A stretch of 64,000 nt of DNA from an uncultured Eubacteriales bacterium (GTDB lineage: Bacteria > Bacillota > Clostridia > Oscillospirales > CAG-382). The DNA is taken from contig CAKSCV010000009.1 in assembly GCA_934444645.1 (NCBI GenBank), positions 41,114 through 105,113 of the forward strand, given 5' to 3'. The position numbers and the translations under genes were made by a program. The notes under the pieces are model-generated. The model ran no database searches, was not told the origin of the DNA, and saw only the letters and a list, made by a program, of their open reading frames with translations. Positions 26,220 through 35,678 of the stretch are shown here, in pieces (position 1 is the stretch's first letter; the number at the start of each line of letters is the position of its first letter).

Positions 26220-28355
26220 ATGCAGTTTTTTGAAAAGGCACTCCCGGTATGGAACACAGCCCTTGCTGACGAACGAAATATCACCGTCGGCCTTTGCAGC
26301 GCACCGCTCTGCGCCGGAACCTATACCTTCAAAGCTGCGACAAGCGGTTTTTATCACTTGTTTGTCAACGGCACGTTTGTGCATTTCGGCCCGGCGCGCT
26401 GTGCACACGGCTCTTATCGCGTCGATGAGCTTACGTTAACGCTTACGGAAAACGAAAACCATGTGGCAGTCGAGGTCAACAATTCCTATCTGAACGGCTT
26501 CGGACAGCTCCGCCAAAAGGGCTTTGTTCAGGCAGAGCTTGCCGCTTCTGACGGTACGGTCATTGCTGCCACCGGCAACAGCGGTTTTGACGCCTATATG
26601 CTCAAAGAGCGTGTGCGCAAAGTGCAGCGGTACAGCTTTCAGCGCGATTTTGCCGAAGCATACCGCTTTGAGGGAAATATCCGCGCTTGGCGTGTCGGCC
26701 ATCCCGATAAAAACGCCGAACCGTTCACGCCCGGTGAGACGGAACCGAAGAAATTGGTCGAACGCCGTATTCCGATCGGAGACTATCCGGTCATTGTTCC
26801 GAAAAGCCGCCTTTGGTACGGCGATTTTGAGACCGGTGTCGCGGGCGAGGTCTACAAAGACCGTTCGCTGATCGATTTGCATGACCCGAACGCCGGACTG
26901 CTTGAAGGTTACGGCGAAAGCGAGCTTGATGTGCATCTTTCGGATGAGGCGCAGGGCTTTCGCTATACGACGCGCACCGACGATGTGACGGACTATTCCG
27001 GCAAAACAGCTCTTTCGGCCGGAAGGTATGAAACGCTTCGGTTTGACGGCGAGCATACCGGGCTTTTGGGTGCAACGCTTGTCTGCTATGAGGCGGCTGA
27101 GGTCTGCTTTATGTTCAGCGAGGTGCTGCACGGCGGCGATATTCGTCCCATCGCCGATTGGTGCAACATGATTCGGATCGATATGAAGCCGGGCACCTAC
27201 GATTTCCGGACGTGCGAGCCGTTCGGGATGCAGTACCTGAAAATTGCCTGCGTTTCGGGTAAAGCCGATGTGTGCGGCGTGAATCTCACGGCGATTATCT
27301 GCCCGGAAAAGATCACGGCAAGCTATACCGGCTCCGACCCGGCAACCGCCAAAATTTTCGAAGCCGCCAAGCAGTCGTTCATGCAGAACAGCGTGGACAT
27401 TTTCATGGACTGCCCGACGCGCGAGCGTGCCGGCTGGCTGTGCGACAGCTTTTTCACCGCACGCAGCGAACGCTTCTTTACCGGTAAAAACGATATCGAA
27501 TACAATTTCCTTGAAAACTTCCTTCTTGCCGAACGCTATCCCAACGTTCCCGACGGTATGCTTCCCATGTGTTATCCGTCCGACCACTACGACGGCAATT
27601 ATATTCCAAACTGGGCGATGTGGTTTGTTTTGGAGTTGGAGGATAGGGAAAAGCGTACCGGCGACAAAGCCTTTACGGCACCATACAAAGAAAAAGTGTA
27701 TCGGCTGCTCAATTTCTTCAAAAACTATGAAAACAAGGACGGACTGCTCGAAAAGCTGGAAGCATGGGTCTTTTTGGAATGGTCGAAGGCAAATGAGCTG
27801 ACGCAGGATATCAATTTCCCGTCCAATATGTTATATGCAAAAACTCTGCTTGCCGCAGCGCATCTGTTTGACGATGCAGCACTCGAAGCCAAAGCGAACG
27901 CCTTGTTCGACGTCATCCGCGCACGTTCGTTTGACGGCTCCTTCTTCCGCGACAACGAGGTGTATAACATAGACGGCATCCCGGTCTCTTCCGGCGAACG
28001 CACCGAAACCTGCCAGTATTACGCCTTCTTCACCGGCACGGCAACGCCCGAAACCTATCCGGACCTGTGGCAAACGCTTATCACCGATTTCGGTCCCAAG
28101 CGTGCACAAAAAGGCCTGTATCCCGAAATCTATCCGGCCAATGCCTTTATCGGCAACTATCTGCGGCTTATGCTGTTAGATGAGAACGGCTTATACGAAA
28201 AGCTCATCGAAGAAGCGAAGGACTATTTCCTGTATATGGCCGAACGAACCGGCACGCTTTGGGAAAACACCGGCGACTACGCCAGCTGCAACCACGGCTT
28301 TGCGTCGTATGCCGCGCCTATGCTCGTTCGTGCCGAAGAAAACCTGAAAAAATAA
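26220..28355 (+). CDS. Cytoplasmic alpha-L-rhamnosidase-like glycoside hydrolase (GH78 family)
   Basis: 711 residues without a signal peptide. An N-terminal beta domain (FKAATSGFYHLFVNG, ARCAHGSYR) precedes the (alpha/alpha)6 barrel. DCPTRERAGWLCDS near residue 400 is the GH78 active-site strand that carries an acidic catalytic residue, and AWVFLEWSKANEL and DYASCNHGFASYA follow. It probably hydrolyses rhamnosides taken into the cell, complementing the surface enzyme at 5-10 kb. The ATG at 26220 with GAGG upstream is preferred over 26172, which overlaps the promoter. Only 30 bases separate it from uvrB, so read-through is likely. Confidence 0.82.
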   Translation: MQFFEKALPVWNTALADERNITVGLCSAPLCAGTYTFKAATSGFYHLFVNGTFVHFGPARCAHGSYRVDELTLTLTENENHVAVEVNNSYLNGFGQLRQKGFVQAELAASDGTVIAATGNSGFDAYMLKERVRKVQRYSFQRDFAEAYRFEGNIRAWRVGHPDKNAEPFTPGETEPKKLVERRIPIGDYPVIVPKSRLWYGDFETGVAGEVYKDRSLIDLHDPNAGLLEGYGESELDVHLSDEAQGFRYTTRTDDVTDYSGKTALSAGRYETLRFDGEHTGLLGATLVCYEAAEVCFMFSEVLHGGDIRPIADWCNMIRIDMKPGTYDFRTCEPFGMQYLKIACVSGKADVCGVNLTAIICPEKITASYTGSDPATAKIFEAAKQSFMQNSVDIFMDCPTRERAGWLCDSFFTARSERFFTGKNDIEYNFLENFLLAERYPNVPDGMLPMCYPSDHYDGNYIPNWAMWFVLELEDREKRTGDKAFTAPYKEKVYRLLNFFKNYENKDGLLEKLEAWVFLEWSKANELTQDINFPSNMLYAKTLLAAAHLFDDAALEAKANALFDVIRARSFDGSFFRDNEVYNIDGIPVSSGERTETCQYYAFFTGTATPETYPDLWQTLITDFGPKRAQKGLYPEIYPANAFIGNYLRLMLLDENGLYEKLIEEAKDYFLYMAERTGTLWENTGDYASCNHGFASYAAPMLVRAEENLKK

Positions 28356-28385
28356 AACCGATATTTGTGAAAAAGAGGTCTGTCT

Positions 28386-30356
28386 GTGGATCATTTTGAG
28401 CTTGTGGCTCCCTATAAGCCGACCGGCGACCAGCCGGCGGCCATCGAAAAATTGGTATCCGGCATCGAAGGCGGCATGAAGGATCAGACGCTTTTGGGCG
28501 TGACCGGCTCCGGCAAAACCTTTACTATGGCGAACATCATTGCACGCGTCAACCGTCCGACGCTGGTGCTTGCGCACAACAAAACGCTTGCCGCCCAGCT
28601 TTGCAGCGAATTCAAGGAGTTTTTCCCGAACAACGCCGTCGAATTCTTTGTGTCGTATTACGACTATTATCAGCCGGAGGCCTATATTCCCGGCAAAGAC
28701 GTGTATATCGAAAAGGACTCCTCGATCAACGATGAGATCGATAAGCTGCGCCACAGCGCGACCAGTGCTCTTTTTGAGCGGCGCGACGTTATCATCGTTT
28801 CCTCGGTCTCCTGCATCTATACGCTCGGTGACCCGGAGGAATACAAGAACATGACCGTTTCGGCTTCTCCCGGACTTCAGATCAGCCGCGAAGCCTTTAT
28901 CGCTTCCCTTGTGCGCATTCAGTATGAGCGGAACGACCTGGTGCTTGAACGCAATAAGTTCCGTGTGCACGGCGATACCGTTGAGCTGTTGCCCGCCAAT
29001 AACGATAAGACCGCGCTGCGTGTCGAATTCTTTGGCGATGAGATCGACAATGTGTCGGAAATCGATATTGTCACCGGCGAGGTGCTGCACCGCTTGACAC
29101 GTGCGGTGGTATATCCGGCGACGCACTATGTCACCTCGGCAGAAAAGCGGCAGAAGGCCATCGATGAGATCCTTGCCGAAATGACCGAACGCGCTGCCTT
29201 TTTCAAGAGCGAGAACAAGTTTATCGAAGCCCAGCGCATCGAAGAGCGCACGCGCTACGACATGGAAATGCTTGCCGAAATCGGCTATTGCTCGGGCGTG
29301 GAAAACTATTCGCGCGTGCTGGCGGGAAGACCGGCAGGCAGCACACCGTATACGCTTCTTGACTATTTCCCGAAGGATTTTCTTCTGTTCGTGGACGAAT
29401 CGCACGTAACGCTTCCGCAGGTGCGCGGCATGAGCGGCGGCGACCGTGCGCGAAAGAAAAATCTGGTGGACTACGGCTTTCGGCTTCCGTCGGCACTCGA
29501 TAACCGGCCGTTATTCTTCGACGAATTCGAAGAGCGCATCAATCAAGCCGTTTTCGTCAGTGCCACGCCGCAGGACTACGAGAAAACGCACTCCGAGCAG
29601 ATCGTCGAACAGCTCATTCGCCCGACGGGACTTCTCGACCCGGAGGTCGAGGTGCGTCCGGTCAAGGGACAGATCGACGATCTTATCAGCGAGATCAACA
29701 AGCGCGTCGAAAAGAGCGAACGCGTGCTTGTCACGACGTTGACCAAAAAAATGGCGGAGGATCTGACCGAGTATCTCGGCAATTACGGCGTCAAATGCCG
29801 CTACATGCATTTTTCCATCGAGACAATCGAGCGCATGGAGCTGCTTCGCGATCTGCGGCTCGGCGTGTTCGATGTGCTCATCGGCATCAACCTGCTTCGC
29901 GAAGGCCTTGACCTGCCGGAGGTGTCGCTTGTCGCCATTCTCGATGCCGACAAGGAGGGCTTCTTACGCAGCGAGACCTCCCTCATCCAGACCATCGGCC
30001 GTGCCGCGCGAAATGCCGACGGCAAGGTCATCATGTACGCCGACAACATCACCGGCTCCATGCGTGCCGCCATTTCCGAAACCAACCGCCGCCGCAAGAT
30101 TCAGAAAGAATACAACGACGCGCACGGCATCGTGCCGCAGACCGTCAAGAAGGATGTGCGCGATATCATCGATCTTGCCGTGAAGGATAAAGACAAAGAC
30201 GGCAAGGGCAAAGCGAGAAAAATGTCCAAGGCCGAGCTTGACCGGACGGTGGCTGAGCTTACCGAGCAGATGAAGGCCGCCGCCGCGACCCTCAACTTTG
30301 AGCTTGCCGCAGCTTTACGCGATAAAATCGCAGGCCTCAAACGGAGCAAAAAGTAA
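28386..30356 (+). CDS. uvrB: Excinuclease ABC subunit B
   Basis: 656 residues, full length. Walker A is GVTGSGKTFT. The beta-hairpin that clamps damaged DNA is in YYDYYQPEAYIPGKDVYIEK. The DEAD-like box is FVDESHV, helicase motif VI is QTIGRAARN, and the C-terminal UVR coiled coil that contacts UvrC is TLNFELAAALRDKI. It verifies DNA damage during nucleotide excision repair. The start is GTG at 28386, after GAGGT. uvrA and uvrC are not in the window. Its placement after a glycoside hydrolase gene without its own obvious promoter is unusual. Confidence 0.97.
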   Translation: MDHFELVAPYKPTGDQPAAIEKLVSGIEGGMKDQTLLGVTGSGKTFTMANIIARVNRPTLVLAHNKTLAAQLCSEFKEFFPNNAVEFFVSYYDYYQPEAYIPGKDVYIEKDSSINDEIDKLRHSATSALFERRDVIIVSSVSCIYTLGDPEEYKNMTVSASPGLQISREAFIASLVRIQYERNDLVLERNKFRVHGDTVELLPANNDKTALRVEFFGDEIDNVSEIDIVTGEVLHRLTRAVVYPATHYVTSAEKRQKAIDEILAEMTERAAFFKSENKFIEAQRIEERTRYDMEMLAEIGYCSGVENYSRVLAGRPAGSTPYTLLDYFPKDFLLFVDESHVTLPQVRGMSGGDRARKKNLVDYGFRLPSALDNRPLFFDEFEERINQAVFVSATPQDYEKTHSEQIVEQLIRPTGLLDPEVEVRPVKGQIDDLISEINKRVEKSERVLVTTLTKKMAEDLTEYLGNYGVKCRYMHFSIETIERMELLRDLRLGVFDVLIGINLLREGLDLPEVSLVAILDADKEGFLRSETSLIQTIGRAARNADGKVIMYADNITGSMRAAISETNRRRKIQKEYNDAHGIVPQTVKKDVRDIIDLAVKDKDKDGKGKARKMSKAELDRTVAELTEQMKAAAATLNFELAAALRDKIAGLKRSKK

Positions 30357-30458
30357 AGCGCGTTTTTGGATTGGCTTCACAGAATTTACACATAGCGCGC
30401 GTATACTGTTAAAACCGTAAAGGACGTAAATGATTTGAAACAAAGGACGTGAACGTGT

Positions 30459-31124
30459 ATGTACAAGCTTTTAGTCGTGGACGACGAACAGAAAATCCGT
30501 GAAATCATCTCCAAATACGCCCAGTTTGAGGGCTACAGCGTCGAAGAAGCACCCGACGGCATGACCGCCATCGATATGTTCAAGGAAAAGGACTATGACC
30601 TTGTTATTTTGGATGTGATGTTACCCGACCTCGACGGCTTTTCGGTCTGCCGCGAGCTTCGCAAGACAAGCCGCACGCCGGTTATCATGCTGTCGGCACG
30701 CGGCGAGGAATACGACCGTATCCACGGGTTTGAGGTCGGTATCGACGATTATGTCGTCAAGCCCTTTTCGCCGAAAGAGCTGATGCTGCGCGTTTCGGCG
30801 GTATTAAAGCGCACCAACAGCATTTCCGACGATACCTTCGAATACGAGGGCTTAAAGGTGGATTTTGCCGGACGAATCGTGTACATCGACGGTCAAAAGA
30901 CCGATCTGACGCCCAAGGAATACGATCTTCTTTTCTATCTCATCAAAAACAAGGGCATTGCCTTAACGCGCGAGAAACTCATCAGCAACGTCTGGGGCTA
31001 CGACTTTTTCGGCGACGACCGCACGCTCGATACCCATATCAAGCTGCTTCGCAAAAATCTCGGCGAGTATGCGCGTCTTATCGTGACGTTAAGAGGAGTG
31101 GGATATCGCTTTGAAGCCAAATAA
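30459..31124 (+). CDS. OmpR/PhoB-family response regulator
   Basis: 221 residues. The receiver domain (1-115) has the acidic DDEQ pair, the phospho-acceptor Asp in LVILDVMLPD, Ser/Thr in MLSARGE and Lys in VVKPFSPKE. The winged-helix output (about 125-221) includes LTPKEYDLLFYLIKN and RTLDTHIKLLRKNL. It is the partner of the downstream sensor kinase, whose frame it overlaps by 14 bases. A TATACT at 30402-30407 and imperfect direct repeats TTCACA (30376-30381) and TTTACA (30385-30390) precede the gene; spacing does not fit a clear -35. Confidence 0.92.
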   Translation: MYKLLVVDDEQKIREIISKYAQFEGYSVEEAPDGMTAIDMFKEKDYDLVILDVMLPDLDGFSVCRELRKTSRTPVIMLSARGEEYDRIHGFEVGIDDYVVKPFSPKELMLRVSAVLKRTNSISDDTFEYEGLKVDFAGRIVYIDGQKTDLTPKEYDLLFYLIKNKGIALTREKLISNVWGYDFFGDDRTLDTHIKLLRKNLGEYARLIVTLRGVGYRFEAK

Positions 31125-32730
31125 CGAAACCAAAACCGCTTCCGGAAAGAGCGGAATGCATATCCGCTGGAAGATTTTTTTCAGCTTGTTCTTTGTTTCC
31201 ATGCTGATCTTGCTTGTTTTGTGGAGCTGTCAGGTGCTTTTTATCAGCAGCTTCTATCAGTATGTCAAAACCGGCGAGCTCAAAAGCGCGACCGATGAGG
31301 TCATCGCCAACCTTGACAGCGACGACAGCGAGGCCATTTTCGAACGCATCATCCTGCAGGGCGATATCAATGTGCGTATCGTCAATACTTCCAACTTGAA
31401 AAGCATCTATTCCGGCGGCGACGGCAGGATATCCGCCACGCACGATATCGGCGATTTCGAGGTGTTAAGACTCTATGACCTTGCCAAAGCAAACGGCGGC
31501 GAGGTGTCGCAATACTATACGTATGACCGCGAAAACGAAGATTTTTTACAGGGCATCCATGTGACCTTCCGCCATACAGCCGATTCCGAAAGCAAGCAAA
31601 ACGGCAATTCCTCCGAGGACACAAACGGGAATACCGATACCGAAACCGGTGCCACCCGCAAGGAGATCGGCGTGCAGTTTTTCTCGGGACGTCCCGGCTT
31701 TTTCCGCAACGACCGCTATGTGGACGATTTTCTGTATGCCAAGCTTGCTACGCTTGACGACGGAACCGAGCTTATGGTCATCAGCGACGTACAGGTCACA
31801 CCGCTCGATTCGACCATCGCCATCTTAAAGGGGCAGCTTGAAGTGACGTCGGTGTTGGCACTTGCCATTTCACTCATTGTTTCGTTTGTCATCTCGCGCA
31901 ACATTTCGCGTCCGATCGTGAAGCTGAACGACGCGGCACTTGAGCTTGCACGCGGTAAATTCGACACCGAGTTTTCCGGCAAGGGCTACCGCGAGATCGA
32001 AGAACTCAGCGATACGCTCAATTATACCGCTAAAGAACTCGGAAAAGCAAGTGCCTTCCAGCACGAGCTGCTTGCCAATGTGTCGCATGATCTGCGTACA
32101 CCGCTTACCATGATCGGCGGCTATGCCGAGGTCATGCGCGATATTCCTGGCGAAAACACGCCGGAAAACGTGCAGGTGATCATCGATGAAACCAAACGGC
32201 TGACCGCTTTTGTCAATAGTATTTTGGATTTGACCAAATTGCAGAGCGGCTTTGAAACGCTCAAATGCGACACCGTCTGCTTAACCGAAATGCTTGAAAG
32301 CATTCGCACGCGCTATTTCAAGCTTACCAAAAACGACGGCTATACCGTGGAAATTCAAGCCGACGACGATGCATACGTCGTCTGTGACGAGGCTAAAATT
32401 TCGCAGGCATTCTATAATCTTATGGATAACGCCGTCAACCATACCGGCGCGGACAAAACCGTTGTCATCCGGCAGATCCTGACGGATAAGAAGGTGCGCA
32501 TCGAAATCGCGGATTCGGGCGAAGGCATTGCGCCCGAAGAATTGCCGTATATTTGGGATCGCTATTACCGTGCCAAACAAACGGCCCATAAACGCGCCGT
32601 GGTCGGCTCGGGCATCGGACTATCCATTGTCAAAAGCGTGTTTGAGCTGCATAAGCTCTTATACGGCGTTGAAAGCGAAGTCGGCAAGGGAACCACGTTT
32701 TGGGTGGAATTTGACCGTGTAAAGGTGTAA
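31111..32730 (+). CDS. Membrane sensor histidine kinase
   Basis: 539 residues. Two membrane helices (about 22-45 and 248-270) bracket an extracellular sensor. Part of that sensor (about 150-190) is low-complexity Asn/Ser/Thr/Glu. A HAMP linker (about 270-325) follows. The phospho-acceptor His is in NVSHDLRTPLTMIGGYAEVM. The ATPase domain has the N box (AFYNLMDNAVNHT), G1 (IADSGEGI) and G2 (GSGIGLSIVKSV). The start is taken as TTG at 31111 after GAGGAG, overlapping the regulator gene by 14 bases; an ATG at 31156 is an alternative. The signal sensed is unknown. A terminator follows. Confidence 0.9.
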   Translation: MKPNNETKTASGKSGMHIRWKIFFSLFFVSMLILLVLWSCQVLFISSFYQYVKTGELKSATDEVIANLDSDDSEAIFERIILQGDINVRIVNTSNLKSIYSGGDGRISATHDIGDFEVLRLYDLAKANGGEVSQYYTYDRENEDFLQGIHVTFRHTADSESKQNGNSSEDTNGNTDTETGATRKEIGVQFFSGRPGFFRNDRYVDDFLYAKLATLDDGTELMVISDVQVTPLDSTIAILKGQLEVTSVLALAISLIVSFVISRNISRPIVKLNDAALELARGKFDTEFSGKGYREIEELSDTLNYTAKELGKASAFQHELLANVSHDLRTPLTMIGGYAEVMRDIPGENTPENVQVIIDETKRLTAFVNSILDLTKLQSGFETLKCDTVCLTEMLESIRTRYFKLTKNDGYTVEIQADDDAYVVCDEAKISQAFYNLMDNAVNHTGADKTVVIRQILTDKKVRIEIADSGEGIAPEELPYIWDRYYRAKQTAHKRAVVGSGIGLSIVKSVFELHKLLYGVESEVGKGTTFWVEFDRVKV

Positions 32731-32776
32731 AACAGCGATCAATGTGCCGAAAATTTCCTGATGAAGCATAAAAATG

Positions 32777-32820
32777 ACAGCCTCAGCGGCATTTCCGTTT
32801 TGCCGCCGAGGCTGTTTTTT
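32777..32820 (+). terminator. Terminator of the two-component operon
   Basis: ACAGCCTCAGCGGCA pairs imperfectly with TGCCGCCGAGGCTGT, then TTTTTT. It separates the operon from the exopolysaccharide operon promoter. Confidence 0.85.
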
Positions 32821-32885
32821 ATCTGCCTGCCGGTTTTGTGTCCAAATGTTTGTACATTTGTATGTTCATCGTTACATTTCCCATC

Positions 32886-32914
32886 TTGACAAAAAACGAC
32901 ATTTTTGATAAAAT
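32886..32914 (+). promoter_or_regulatory. Promoter of the exopolysaccharide operon
   Basis: TTGACA (32886-32891), 17-base spacer, TAAAAT (32909-32914). A leader of about 85 bases leads to GGAGGTGA and the TTG start. Confidence 0.75.
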
Positions 32915-33004
32915 AAACTATAATCAACGGTTAAAATGAGGCGTTCGCTATTTGCTCAAAACGTCCGAAACGCCCGAAACGGATAAAAACGGAGGTGAGA
33001 CCGC

Positions 33005-34195
33005 TTGGTTCGCAGGCTCGAACAAAGGATTTACCGCATCGCGGAAAAGCTCAAAAGCTTTGATATCGGCATCGCCTGCCTTCTCGGCTGCCTCTATTTT
33101 TTGGCCGTTCCGCTTACCATAACGGTAAACGAATCCGGAAATTCCATGTTAAAGCTGCTCACTCTTCCGATCGGCGGCTATTTTGCGGTCAGTCTCTTTT
33201 TTTACCGAAAGAAAATCGAGTTAAATCTTGTTCATCTCGGATCGTTTCTGTATCTGCTTACGGTGGTGGCAACCCTGTATGTGGACGGAAGCTCTCTTGC
33301 GGTGCGCTATGTGGTCGGCTACCTGCAAACCTTCGGGCTTATGTTTTTGATGACCATGCGCCGGTATACCGCAAACGAAATAAAAGCCTATGAGCTTGCT
33401 CAAATAGGCCTTCTCGGCATTATGCTCGCCCTCGGCTTTATCGGCGTGGATTGGGGCGGCGGCAGAAACACCTTAAAGCTGTTCGGCGCGACAAGCGATC
33501 CGAACTATTTCGTCGGCTTTTATTTGCTGCCGATGGCGGTGACCTTGAAAAAAATGCGGGAGAGCCGCATATACGCACTTCCGTGTGCGGTGATGTTTGC
33601 ACTCGGAGCATATATCGTGGTCTCCTCCGGCTCACGCGGCGGCTTGTTTGCCCTCATCGTCACGGTGCTTGCGTTTGTGTTTTTTTCCGCAAAAAGCGGC
33701 AAACAGCGTCTCATCGGCATTGTCGCCGCTTTGTTCAGTGCGGTGCTTTTCTGGACGGTGATTCTGCCGTTATTGCCGGAAAGCGTTTCGTCGCGGTTTG
33801 CACTGCAAACCATCCTTGAATCGCGCGGCACGGGACGCGTCGATATCTGGATCTCCATGCTTGAAACCATCTCGGAATCGAAATGGGAGCTGTTCCTTGG
33901 CCGCGGTGTTTTAGCGCAGCACGAATTCTTCTTGGGCGGAAAAATGGCAAAATGGGCGGCACATAACCAGTTTATTCAGGCATTGTACAATCAAGGCATC
34001 CTGGGCTTGCTTGCTTTTCTTCTCATGTCCTTTGGGGCGGTATTCCGCAATATCAAAAAACGGCCGCATATCGCGGCAGCCATGCTCGGAATGCTTGCGC
34101 TTTGCATGACGCTTACCATCTACACCAGTATCAAAACCTTTTGGAATTTGCTGATTTATGCGGCTCTTTCATTTGATGAGCCGGAAAAAGACTAA
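33005..34195 (+). CDS. O-antigen polymerase/ligase-like membrane protein (Wzy-like)
   Basis: 396 residues with about ten hydrophobic helices. A longer loop before the last helices contains FLGRGVLAQHEFF and AHNQFIQALYNQGILGLLAF, the typical Wzy_C/WaaL arrangement in which an H-N pair lies in the external loop. SSGSRGGLFALIV in the middle is also common in the family. It probably polymerises or ligates undecaprenyl-linked repeat units at the outer membrane face. Start TTG at 33005, six bases after GGAGGTGA. First gene of a nine-gene run on the plus strand. Confidence 0.8.
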   Translation: MVRRLEQRIYRIAEKLKSFDIGIACLLGCLYFLAVPLTITVNESGNSMLKLLTLPIGGYFAVSLFFYRKKIELNLVHLGSFLYLLTVVATLYVDGSSLAVRYVVGYLQTFGLMFLMTMRRYTANEIKAYELAQIGLLGIMLALGFIGVDWGGGRNTLKLFGATSDPNYFVGFYLLPMAVTLKKMRESRIYALPCAVMFALGAYIVVSSGSRGGLFALIVTVLAFVFFSAKSGKQRLIGIVAALFSAVLFWTVILPLLPESVSSRFALQTILESRGTGRVDIWISMLETISESKWELFLGRGVLAQHEFFLGGKMAKWAAHNQFIQALYNQGILGLLAFLLMSFGAVFRNIKKRPHIAAAMLGMLALCMTLTIYTSIKTFWNLLIYAALSFDEPEKD

Positions 34196-34205
34196 GGAGG
34201 ATGTC

Positions 34206-35678
34206 ATGAAATATTCACCCCAAAAACCGCAAACGGCAACGAATGTTTTCGAAACCGAAACCGAACCGCAAACGGCGCAAAACGCTTCTTCCCGAAAAGG
34301 AAAAGACAAAAGCCGCGGCAAAAAACGCCCGCGCTTCAAGCTCGGCTATTCGCTTATCTGCGTGTGCCTTGTGGCGATCGTCGCCGGTGCCAACGTGGCC
34401 TTTACCTACTTTAATATGGCCTATACCACCGTTTCGATCACCTTTGCGGAAATTGCCAAAGGCTGCAACCCGGACGGCTCGCCGTTTGATATTTACGAGA
34501 TGTTAAACGATGAGGTCTTGGAAAAAGCCTGTCAAAAATTAGATAATAAGGTGACACCCGAAATTCTGCGCGAGCACCTTTCGGTGACCGGGATCACCAC
34601 CGACGGCAGCTTCAATGCCATTTGGCAGAATGTGCTTGACGGCAACGATACCTATTCGTATTTCCCGTCCAAATACAATATTTCGTATTCCATCGTGTCG
34701 GATGCCATCAAAGATGGCGGCATCGTCGCCTCGGTTCAAGCCTTTTTCCGGCATTTTACGCTGCCGCCGACCGAGCAGATTCTTTCGTGCGTGGCGCAAA
34801 GCTATAAAGAATACTATATCGAACGCTATGTTGTCATAGATTCCGTGTTCGAGGTCGATTGGACAAAAATCGGTGCACTCGATTATTATAACCGGGTAGA
34901 GGAAATGGATAACATGCTCAACCGCGTGGGAAGGTATTTGGAAAAACGCTATGACGGCAATACCAAATACCTCTCCGATTCGGGCGTCAGCTTCGGCGAT
35001 CTCAGCGCCGAGGTCGCACGGCTTCGGACCAATGACCTTGGTGATTACAAGGCGTTTGTGATCCAAAACGGCGTTACCGCCGATAAGGATACGCTGTTAA
35101 AGCAGTTTCGGTACGTCGCCAAGGAAAATGCCGAAAAAACCGCCCGCAGCCGCGGCGAATACAACATTATGTTGGAGGGCATTTCGATATATGATCCGCT
35201 TGTGACCAAGGTGGTGTTCATTCCGGCTTTGGATGCCGATAACGTGTTCTATATGAACCGCACCAAAATCGGCATCGATTATTTGGTCGAAAAGGCCGAT
35301 ACGGCAAACTTAAAGGGAGATGAAACCCAAAACACGGTGGATTACTGCAATTATCTTATCGAGCAGTTCAGCAGCGTCGGCGGCAATCAAAAATGGATGC
35401 GCGAGACGGCCGAGCAAAAATACGCTGCCGTTAAGGAAAAGATTGATGCACTTTTGGCGAAAGCTGCCGCCGTGAACCAAGAGTATATCGAGAACGTTTC
35501 CTATGAAACCGTTTCGTTAAGCCATGTCGGCCGCGAAGTCGGTCTTATCTATGTTGTCGTCGAAGTCGTAAAGGTCACGGTCATTTTTTCGGCACTATTA
35601 TATTTGTGGTGGCTTATCTGCTTAGGCTTCAAAAAGGCTAAGGCCGGGAAAGGAGAGAAAACGTATGCTGCTTCGTGA
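34206..35678 (+). CDS. Wzz-like membrane protein, first of a pair
   Basis: 490 residues. The N-terminal 45 residues are cytosolic and rich in Lys, Gln and Thr. One helix lies at about 50-72, an extracytoplasmic region with helical, coiled-coil-like character spans about 75-445, and a second helix lies at about 448-472 before a short basic tail. This two-helix hairpin topology is that of chain-length regulators, but sequence similarity is weak and no tyrosine-kinase domain is attached. The ATG at 34206 is five bases after AAGGAGG. It overlaps the next Wzz-like gene by 14 bases. A role in setting polymer length or in export is inferred from topology and position. Confidence 0.6.
   Translation: MKYSPQKPQTATNVFETETEPQTAQNASSRKGKDKSRGKKRPRFKLGYSLICVCLVAIVAGANVAFTYFNMAYTTVSITFAEIAKGCNPDGSPFDIYEMLNDEVLEKACQKLDNKVTPEILREHLSVTGITTDGSFNAIWQNVLDGNDTYSYFPSKYNISYSIVSDAIKDGGIVASVQAFFRHFTLPPTEQILSCVAQSYKEYYIERYVVIDSVFEVDWTKIGALDYYNRVEEMDNMLNRVGRYLEKRYDGNTKYLSDSGVSFGDLSAEVARLRTNDLGDYKAFVIQNGVTADKDTLLKQFRYVAKENAEKTARSRGEYNIMLEGISIYDPLVTKVVFIPALDADNVFYMNRTKIGIDYLVEKADTANLKGDETQNTVDYCNYLIEQFSSVGGNQKWMRETAEQKYAAVKEKIDALLAKAAAVNQEYIENVSYETVSLSHVGREVGLIYVVVEVVKVTVIFSALLYLWWLICLGFKKAKAGKGEKTYAAS

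Noticed and set aside
26436..27587. 383-residue antisense open frame
   Set aside because: Shadow of the GH78-like gene on the other strand; no domain and no start signals.
28191..29405. 404-residue open frame antisense to the GH78-like gene and uvrB
   Set aside because: It lies opposite well-supported genes, has no ribosome site and shows the His/Arg-rich composition of a reverse-strand shadow.
30376..30407. PhoP-type box before the response regulator gene
   Set aside because: The two TTnACA repeats are spaced 9 bases, not 11, and a proper -35 is missing; too weak to list.
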